A stretch of 11,093 nt of DNA, from positions 1 to 11,093 of the forward strand of contig DASXTK010000098.1 of assembly GCA_036505485.1 (NCBI GenBank), read 5' to 3'. The translations under genes were made by a program, and so were the position numbers. Position 1 is the stretch's first letter. Every line of letters begins with the position of its first letter. Below, piece after piece: positions 1-4,543 of the stretch. A model generated the notes under the pieces. It made no database searches and was not told the DNA's origin. It saw only the letters and a program-made list of their open reading frames with translations. This stretch comes from DASXTK01 sp036505485 (lineage in GTDB: Bacteria; Actinomycetota; Acidimicrobiia; Acidimicrobiales; VFJN01).

Positions 1-54
1 TGGCGACGCAAGTCGCCGCCGCTCAGGGTGGCAGGGCGGGGTCGGGCGGAGGGT
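1..54 (+). repeat. Inverted repeat, copy A: hairpin plus G-rich block
   Basis: This block matches positions 579-631 read on the minus strand in 50 of 54 aligned columns, with one gap and three substitutions. It begins with a perfect 6-bp stem (GGCGAC at 2-7, GTCGCC at 12-17) closing a GCAA tetraloop. It continues with G-tracts at 26-28, 34-36, 38-41, 44-46 and 51-53. On the minus strand, downstream of the cNMP-binding gene, the order is C-rich segment then hairpin, which resembles a Rho-assisted or composite terminator. The left edge of the window cuts it, so its true outer boundary is unknown. The repeat is seen directly; the terminator role is inference. Confidence 0.85.
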
Positions 55-93
55 TGAGGCAGAAACCGCGCTTATGGCGCGAGAAACGCCTCA
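55..93 (-). terminator. Stem-loop downstream of the cNMP-binding gene
   Basis: Outer arms TGAGGC (55-60) and GCCTCA (88-93) pair perfectly. Inner arms CGCGC (67-71) and GCGCG (77-81) close a five-base loop. The two strands of the internal loop are identical (AGAAAC at 61-66 and 82-87), giving a symmetric unpaired bulge. Read on the minus strand it starts about 10 nt after the stop codon at 104-106 and is followed by the C-rich side of repeat copy A. It has no T-tract, so a terminator or 3'-end stabiliser is the likely role but is not proven. Confidence 0.5.
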
Positions 94-103
94 GATTGCG
101 GAG

Positions 104-526
104 TCAGCCGTAGATCCGGGCGTCCAGCTCCCGGACCCGTCCCGCCAGGGCTTCCAACAGCTTGTGGCTGAGGGAGGGGACCTCGTCCAGGACGCCGGCG
201 AACTCGCGGGGACCCAGTACCAGCACCGTCAGCGGGGTGGCGGCGACCACCGACGCCGTGCGCGGACCGTGGTCCAGCAACGCCAACTCGCCCACGCAAT
301 CGCCCGGTCCCAGCTCGGCGATCTTCTTGCCGTTGCGGAACGCCTCGGCCTTGCCCGCGACGATCACGAATGCCTCACGCCCGACGTCACCCTGGGTCAC
401 GAACTCTTTGTCCTGCTCAATGTCCAGCTCGACGGTCGCCTTGGCGATGTCGCGTAGCTCCTTGGTCGTCAAGCCTCGAAACAGGGGCACTGCGGCCAGG
501 TGCTCGAGGTACTGCTCTCGTGCCAT
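104..526 (-). CDS. Single-domain cyclic-nucleotide-binding protein
   Basis: A 140-residue protein made almost entirely of a cNMP-binding (CAP_ED/Crp-like) beta-roll, residues about 8-130. The phosphate-binding cassette is visible at 79-91 (GELALL followed by HGPRTA), with the expected Glu80 and Arg89-Thr90 that contact the cyclic phosphate and ribose in this family. No winged-helix, kinase or membrane segment is attached, so it probably acts as a cytosolic sensor or partner subunit; whether it binds cAMP or cGMP cannot be told. The ATG at 526 was chosen because the domain begins right after it and the 48-residue upstream extension is Arg-rich and runs into repeat copy B. No Shine-Dalgarno is visible, but a TAAGCT box lies 7 nt upstream, suggesting a leaderless mRNA. 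The gene is divergent from the winged-helix regulator and flanked by inverted repeats. Confidence 0.88.
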   Translation of the reverse strand: MAREQYLEHLAAVPLFRGLTTKELRDIAKATVELDIEQDKEFVTQGDVGREAFVIVAGKAEAFRNGKKIAELGPGDCVGELALLDHGPRTASVVAATPLTVLVLGPREFAGVLDEVPSLSHKLLEALAGRVRELDARIYG

Positions 527-533
527 GCGCGGG

Positions 534-539
534 AGCTTA
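534..539 (-). promoter_or_regulatory. Candidate -10 box for leaderless cNMP-binding gene
   Basis: TAAGCT on the minus strand fits the actinobacterial TANNNT -10 consensus and ends 7 nt before the ATG at 526. That spacing would put the transcript start at or next to the start codon. No clear -35 box and no ribosome binding site are seen. It lies between the gene and repeat copy B, so copy B would be upstream of the transcript. Confidence 0.4.
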
Positions 540-578
540 GGAGCGACCGCCTCCGCGCGCCCGATGGAAGGGTCGACC

Positions 579-631
579 ACCCTCCGCCCGACCCCGCCCT
601 GCCGCCCTGTGTGGCGGCGACTGCGTCGCCA
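579..631 (-). repeat. Inverted repeat, copy B
   Basis: Read on the minus strand from 631 to 579, this matches positions 1-54. The stem arms GGCGAC/GTCGCC are intact but the loop is GCA instead of GCAA, and all G-tracts of three or more are kept. On the plus strand it reads C-rich segment, hairpin, then a T-rich stretch at about 631-642 (ACTTGTTATTTT), which looks like a rightward intrinsic terminator. It lies in the intergenic region between the divergent cNMP-binding and winged-helix genes. Together with copy A it makes outward-facing terminator-like ends around one gene. Confidence 0.85.
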
Positions 632-689
632 CTTGTTATTTTGGGGGCGGCGTTCATCGGAGCGAAACAATGAGGTAACGCTCCTTCCG

Positions 690-695
690 TACGGT
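690..695 (+). promoter_or_regulatory. Candidate -10 box for leaderless winged-helix regulator
   Basis: TACGGT fits TANNNT and ends 8 nt before the GTG at 704. There is no Shine-Dalgarno sequence between it and the start codon, so transcription and translation may begin at nearly the same base. No convincing -35 box is seen. Confidence 0.35.
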
Positions 696-703
696 CAGTC
701 ATC

Positions 704-1249
704 GTGAAGGTGTCCCTCGTCCGCTGGCCCGCAGAGATCGAGCGGCGCGAGGCGCTGCGACAAGCCGGGGAGCCTCGGCTGCTGTTGGTCGAACAGGGGG
801 CGCCCCCGGTCCCTGTCGACCATCGCGAGGACTGGATCCGTCTGCCGGCCGACGACGTGGACCTGCGGGTCCGGGTCGAAGCCCTGCGGCGGCGGTTGGG
901 CGCCGACACCGGCGGAGCTCCGGACATCGACGAGGACGGCGTGCTGCGTCTGGCCGATCGCTGGGTGGCGTTGCCCCCGGTCGAGGCCCGTCTGGCCTCG
1001 GTGCTGGTCGAGCGGTTCGGGGCCGTGGTCAGCCGGGACACGCTGACCCGGGTCGGCTGGCCCGGCGGTTCCTCCAGCCGCAATGCCCTGGACGTCCACG
1101 TGCTGCGGCTGCGTCGGCGGCTGTCTCCGCTGGGTCTGGCCATCCGCACCGTGCGGTCGCGGGGTTATCTCCTGGAGCGAGCCGACGGTGCCGGCCAGGT
1201 GATGGTCGGAGCGTCGCCGCGCAATAGGGTCAACGGCTTCGGCCTCTGA
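704..1249 (+). CDS. OmpR-type winged-helix regulator with degenerate receiver-like N-terminus
   Basis: A 181-residue protein. Residues about 79-158 form a Trans_reg_C winged helix: a beta strand set (VLRLADRWVALPP), a central helix, the recognition helix (SRNALDVHVLRLRRRL, 125-140) and the wing (AIRTVRSRGYLLE, 147-159), close to the family's TVRGxGYxL pattern. The N-terminal 68 residues end in a segment (DWIRLPADDVDLRVRVEALRRRL, split around residues 43-65) that resembles the last strand and helix of a receiver domain, with RLP replacing the usual K-P. There is room for only about half a receiver and no obvious phospho-acceptor Asp pocket, so it probably is not controlled by phosphorylation. 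The GTG at 704 is the first start after an in-frame stop at 671-673. The gene is divergent from the cNMP-binding gene, so it may regulate the shared region. Confidence 0.8.
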   Translation: MKVSLVRWPAEIERREALRQAGEPRLLLVEQGAPPVPVDHREDWIRLPADDVDLRVRVEALRRRLGADTGGAPDIDEDGVLRLADRWVALPPVEARLASVLVERFGAVVSRDTLTRVGWPGGSSSRNALDVHVLRLRRRLSPLGLAIRTVRSRGYLLERADGAGQVMVGASPRNRVNGFGL

Positions 1250-1330
1250 TTCGCGATACATCTCACATCTCCGGCCGTCACGACGAAGGAACCAGAAGCC
1301 GTCGGCTGACGACCTACACATACCCCCCAA

Positions 1331-1367
1331 GCGAGATCGGCGGTCCCTCCAGGGCCGCCGCTCTCGC
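1331..1367 (+). terminator. Strong GC hairpin after the winged-helix gene
   Basis: GCGAGA at 1331-1336 pairs perfectly with TCTCGC at 1362-1367. Inside it GGCGGTCCCT (1339-1348) pairs with AGGGCCGCC (1351-1359) apart from one bulged base, leaving a two-base gap at the tip that would open into a small loop. It lies about 80 nt after the stop of the regulator and about 75 nt before the next gene. There is no T-tract, which is common for actinobacterial terminators. It could instead be a leader structure of the small membrane protein gene. Confidence 0.45.
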
Positions 1368-1431
1368 GTCTGGACCCCAGATAGGTGGGTACACGCCGGG
1401 CAGAAACAACCATTTGCTGGGGGATTTCCTC

Positions 1432-1437
1432 AGGAGG
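1432..1437 (+). promoter_or_regulatory. Perfect Shine-Dalgarno site AGGAGG
   Basis: AGGAGG ends four bases before the ATG at 1442 and fixes this as the start of the small membrane protein, over the in-frame ATG at 1385. It is the only full consensus ribosome binding site seen in the window. Confidence 0.8.
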
Positions 1438-1441
1438 ATCC

Positions 1442-1624
1442 ATGCCCAAGCGCGTCAGCATCTCGTGGGTTGTGGTGATCTGGGTCGTCATCGGCATCGT
1501 CGTGGCCATCAACAAGGACTACGGCAAGAGTCTTGATACGGCATCGCAGATCGCCACGTTTCTGTTGGCCGTCGTCCTGTGGCCGATCCCCGCCACCGGG
1601 GGCGCTGTCGGGATCACGTTCTGA
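1442..1624 (+). CDS. Small two-helix membrane protein, 60 aa
   Basis: I do not recognise a characterised family. The 60 residues begin with a basic N-terminus (MPKR), then a Val/Ile/Trp-rich helix at about 6-23, a short polar loop (NKDYGKSLDTASQ, 24-36), a second hydrophobic helix at about 37-51 and a short Gly-rich end. A positive N-terminus suggests both ends are cytosolic. The start at 1442 is set by a perfect AGGAGG; an upstream ATG at 1385 would add 19 residues without a comparable site. The gene stands alone between two hairpins (1331-1367 and 1640-1672), so it is likely monocistronic, and the strong ribosome binding site suggests high translation. Function unknown. Confidence 0.75.
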   Translation: MPKRVSISWVVVIWVVIGIVVAINKDYGKSLDTASQIATFLLAVVLWPIPATGGAVGITF

Positions 1625-1639
1625 CCCACCGCAGCTCAG

Positions 1640-1672
1640 CCAAGCCGGGCGGGTTATTTCCCGCCGGCTTGG
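1640..1672. terminator. Shared hairpin between convergent genes; gpmA stop codon in loop
   Basis: CCAAGCCGGGCGGG (1640-1653) pairs with CCCGCCGGCTTGG (1660-1672) with a single bulged base, around a loop TTATTT. The loop carries the gpmA stop codon (TAA on the minus strand, 1654-1656), so one arm is coding sequence for the GpmA C-terminus and the other lies 15 nt beyond the stop of the small membrane protein. Both transcripts could form the same stem, so it probably acts in both directions. Neither side has a T-tract. Confidence 0.65.
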
Positions 1673-2418
1673 CGGGCCACTGCTTCAGCCTTGGCCCGAA
1701 TGTCCTCGGGGGAGGATAGGTAACGATCCTCGACCGGCTTCTCTTCGCTCGGCCGGAAGTCCGGGCCTAGTTGGTAGACCAATGGCTCGCCGGTGGGGAT
1801 GTTCAAGTCGGTGATCTCTCGGTCGGAAATGCCGTCGAGATGTTTCACCAAGGCCCGCAGGCTGTTTCCGTGGGCCGAGACCAGCGTGACCTTCCCGGCC
1901 ACCAGATCCGGCACGACCGCGTCGTACCAGTAGGGCAGCATCCGCTCGACCACATCCTTGAGGCACTCGGTGTCCGGCACCAGTTCCGGCGGCAGGTCGG
2001 CGTAACGGACGTCGTGGTGGGCGCTGCGTTCGTCGGTGGGGTCGAGCGGCGGGGGCGGGATGTCATAGGACCGACGCCACACCTTGACCTGGTCGATGCC
2101 GAACTTCTCGGCGGTCGCGGCCTTGTCCAGGCCCTGCAGAGCGCCGTAGTGGCGTTCGTTGAGCCGCCAGTGCCGGCGTACCGGAATCCAGGATCGCCCC
2201 ATCTCCCGCAGGGCCAGGTCGGCGGTGCGGATGGCTCGCACCTGCACCGAGGTGTGCAGCACGTCGGGGAGCAGGCCGTGCTCCAGCATCTGCCGCCCAG
2301 CCGCGGTGGCCTGCTGCTCACCCTGCTCGGACAGATCGCAGTCGTACCACCCGGTGAACAGGTTCTTGAGGTTCCACTCGCTCTGTCCATGCCGGAGCAG
2401 GACCAGGGTGTACGGCAT
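1654..2418 (-). CDS. gpmA: 2,3-bisphosphoglycerate-dependent phosphoglycerate mutase
   Basis: Interconverts 3- and 2-phosphoglycerate in cytosolic glycolysis and gluconeogenesis through a phosphohistidine intermediate. The 254 residues match the usual length of about 250. The catalytic RHG motif is at 9-11 with phospho-accepting His10; Arg61, Glu88 (in NERHYG) and the second active-site His183 (in SAHGNS) are at the positions known from GpmA, and the family's KVWRRSYD and PPPPL motifs are present at about 112-124. The start at 2418 begins the canonical first strand (YTLVLLRHGQS). It begins 12 nt after the pknB stop on the same strand with no clear ribosome binding site, so it is most likely translated from the pknB mRNA. 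Linkage to a cell-wall kinase operon is unusual for this gene. A hairpin at 1640-1672 overlaps its last codons. Confidence 0.97.
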   Translation of the reverse strand: MPYTLVLLRHGQSEWNLKNLFTGWYDCDLSEQGEQQATAAGRQMLEHGLLPDVLHTSVQVRAIRTADLALREMGRSWIPVRRHWRLNERHYGALQGLDKAATAEKFGIDQVKVWRRSYDIPPPPLDPTDERSAHHDVRYADLPPELVPDTECLKDVVERMLPYWYDAVVPDLVAGKVTLVSAHGNSLRALVKHLDGISDREITDLNIPTGEPLVYQLGPDFRPSEEKPVEDRYLSSPEDIRAKAEAVARQAGGK

Positions 2419-2430
2419 GGCTCGGTGGGC

Positions 2431-4407
2431 TCAGGGTTCGGTGCTGGTAGTGGTGGAGCCCGGCAAGGGGTTGAACCTGGTGATCACCAGGCTGACGGCC
2501 GTGCCCTTCGGGGCTGAGGTGCCGTTGGACGGCACCTGGCTGATGACCTGGTCCCGCTTGGTCGGATCGTTGGTGTCCTGGTATGTGATCGTGCCGACGG
2601 CGAGGCCAGCGCTGGTCAGCTGAGCCTTGGCCGCCTGCTCGCTGAGACCCCGGACGTCCGGCACCGGCACCTCACCGGGGCCCAACGACACGGTGATGGT
2701 GATGGTTTCGCCCCGCGCCGCGCTGCCGGTGCGGTCCTGCTTGATCACGCTGCCGTCCGGGACGGTGTCGCTCGGCTCCTCCTGCACCTCCACCTTGAAC
2801 CCGGCGCCCTGCAGCTCGGTCGTGGCCTGGGCCTGGGTCTTGCCGACCACGCTGGGGATGGGCACGGCGTTGGGGCCGCTGGAGATGTTGATCGTGACCT
2901 GTTGGCCCTTGGCCAGCGGGGCGTTGGCCGCTGGGTCCTGGCTGACCACGGAGCCCACCGGCACGGTGTCGTCGGGAACCTCGACCGGATTCACCAGGTA
3001 GCCCGCGGTCTCGAGGATCTGGCGAGCCTCGTCCTGGGTCTTACCCACGACGTTGGGCACTGGGAACGTCTCGGCCCCGGCCGAGACGAAGATCTCGACC
3101 TGCGAGCCTTCATCGGCCTCGTCGTTCGCGCCGGGATCCTGCTTGAACACGATGCCGATTTCGCGATCGTTGGGCTCCTCGGTGACCTTGACGTCGAACC
3201 CCTTGGCCTCCAAGGCATTCTGGGCCTCGACCCGCTGCAGGCCGACCACCGCCGGCACCTTGACCTTGACCGCGCCATCGCCGTTGTCGTTCAACGAGCG
3301 GACCAGGAGGAACAGCACCCCGGCCAGGACGATGGCCAACAGGGCGAGCACGGCCAGGAAGGCCTTGGGCCGTTTTGGCTCCTCGTCCTCGTAGTCGTCG
3401 TAGTCCTCGTAGCGGTCGCGATAGCCGTCGTCGCCGTAGCCGCCGCCCCGATCCCACCGGCCGGTGGGGGCGATGGTGGAGGTCTGGGCCATGTACCCGG
3501 TGGGGGCCATGAGCCCGGTGGCGCCCGGGTCGACCGGTGGGGTCAGCACCGGCTCGGCCATGATCCGTGCGCCCTCCAGGTACCGCTTGAGGTCGGCCCG
3601 CATGTCCTGGGCCGAGGGGTAGCGGTTGGCCGGGTTCTTGGCCAGGCACTTGAGGATGATGGCCTCGAGGGTCTCGGGCAGCGCCGGGTCGATGCGGCGG
3701 GGGGCCACCGGGGCTTCCTGGACGTGTTTGTAGGCGATGGCCACGGCGTTCTCGCCGCTGAACGGTGGATGTCCGGTGATCATCTCGTAGAGCACGCAGC
3801 CCAGGCTGTAGACGTCGCTGCGGGGATCGATGGCCACACCGCGGGCCTGCTCGGGCGAGAAGTAGGTGGCGGTGCCCATGACCGAACCGGTCTTGGTCAG
3901 GTTGGCGTCCGACGAGTCGCTGATGGCCCGGGCGATGCCGAAGTCGGCCACCTTGACCCCACCCTCGCGGGTGATGAGGACGTTGCCCGGCTTGACGTCG
4001 CGGTGGATCACCCCGCCGTTGCTGTGGGCGAACCCCAGGGCGGCGGCGGTGTCGGCCGCGATCTCCGCGGCCCGGTCGGGGTGCAGCCGGCCTTCACGGT
4101 GGATCTGCTCGGCCAGGCTTTCGCCCTCCACGTACTCCATGACGATGAAGTAGGTGCCGTTGGCCTCGCCCCAGTCGTACACGCCGACGATGTTGGGATG
4201 GTTGAGGCCGGCCGCCCGCTGGGCCTCACGCCGGAAGCGTTCGACGAACCCGGGATCGGTGGCCAGGGCGGGGAACAGAACCTTGACCGCCACCGGGCGA
4301 TCGAGCATCTGGTCACGGGCCAGATAGACCTCGGCCATGCCACCGCGCCCCAAACGTTGGTGCAGCTCGTAGCGGCCGTTGAAGATGACTGGTCCCTGTT
4401 GCGACAT
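2431..4407 (-). CDS. pknB: Membrane Ser/Thr kinase with four PASTA repeats (PknB)
   Basis: Phosphorylates Thr/Ser on cell-division and wall-synthesis proteins; the extracellular PASTA repeats bind peptidoglycan fragments. Of 658 residues, the kinase domain covers about 13-277: Gly loop 20-25, Lys42, HRDVKPGN at 135-142 with catalytic Asp137, DFG at 155-157, and activation-loop Thr171 and Thr173, the same numbers as the M. tuberculosis PknB autophosphorylation sites. SPE replaces APE at 184-186. A juxtamembrane stretch (278-348) is rich in Thr, then Tyr and Asp. The transmembrane helix is about 349-370. PASTA repeats lie at about 381-444, 446-510, 514-576 and 579-644, and the protein ends in a short Thr-rich tail. 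It follows pbpA after 136 nt; pknA, which sits between them in mycobacteria, is missing. A -10-like box 9 nt upstream suggests its own promoter. Confidence 0.97.
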   Translation of the reverse strand: MSQQGPVIFNGRYELHQRLGRGGMAEVYLARDQMLDRPVAVKVLFPALATDPGFVERFRREAQRAAGLNHPNIVGVYDWGEANGTYFIVMEYVEGESLAEQIHREGRLHPDRAAEIAADTAAALGFAHSNGGVIHRDVKPGNVLITREGGVKVADFGIARAISDSSDANLTKTGSVMGTATYFSPEQARGVAIDPRSDVYSLGCVLYEMITGHPPFSGENAVAIAYKHVQEAPVAPRRIDPALPETLEAIILKCLAKNPANRYPSAQDMRADLKRYLEGARIMAEPVLTPPVDPGATGLMAPTGYMAQTSTIAPTGRWDRGGGYGDDGYRDRYEDYDDYEDEEPKRPKAFLAVLALLAIVLAGVLFLLVRSLNDNGDGAVKVKVPAVVGLQRVEAQNALEAKGFDVKVTEEPNDREIGIVFKQDPGANDEADEGSQVEIFVSAGAETFPVPNVVGKTQDEARQILETAGYLVNPVEVPDDTVPVGSVVSQDPAANAPLAKGQQVTINISSGPNAVPIPSVVGKTQAQATTELQGAGFKVEVQEEPSDTVPDGSVIKQDRTGSAARGETITITVSLGPGEVPVPDVRGLSEQAAKAQLTSAGLAVGTITYQDTNDPTKRDQVISQVPSNGTSAPKGTAVSLVITRFNPLPGSTTTSTEP

Positions 4408-4416
4408 GCGGACCTC

Positions 4417-4443
4417 AGATTAAGGCGTAAGCCACGCCGGCAA
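4417..4443 (-). promoter_or_regulatory. Candidate promoter of pknB
   Basis: On the minus strand TTGCCG (4443-4438) and TAATCT (4422-4417) are 15 nt apart, a short spacer for a sigma-70-type promoter. The -10 box ends 9 nt before the ATG at 4407, which would give a leader of only a few bases. An inverted repeat with arms GGCGT and ACGCC (4424-4438) fills the spacer and could be an operator. A weak GAGG also lies just before the ATG, so normal ribosome binding remains possible. The rest of 4444-4543 shows nothing I can assign. Confidence 0.4.
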
Positions 4444-4543
4444 CGAGCCGACCGGGTCTTGGAATCGACGATGTAAGCATGAGAGGTTGCGCGGATAGGT
4501 CACGTCCGCTGTCCGCTCGGCTTCTGATGTGGGGAGGTTCATG

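Noticed and set aside
527..670. 48-residue N-terminal extension of the cNMP-binding protein
   Set aside because: Arg-rich, runs through repeat copy B and adds nothing matching the family; the ATG at 526 fits the domain start and the TAAGCT box.
1385..1441. Upstream ATG for the small membrane protein
   Set aside because: It lacks a ribosome binding site, while the ATG at 1442 has a perfect AGGAGG; the extra residues contain no helix.
2902..4476. 524-codon plus-strand open frame opposite pknB
   Set aside because: Antisense mirror of the kinase and PASTA coding region, with no recognisable domain.
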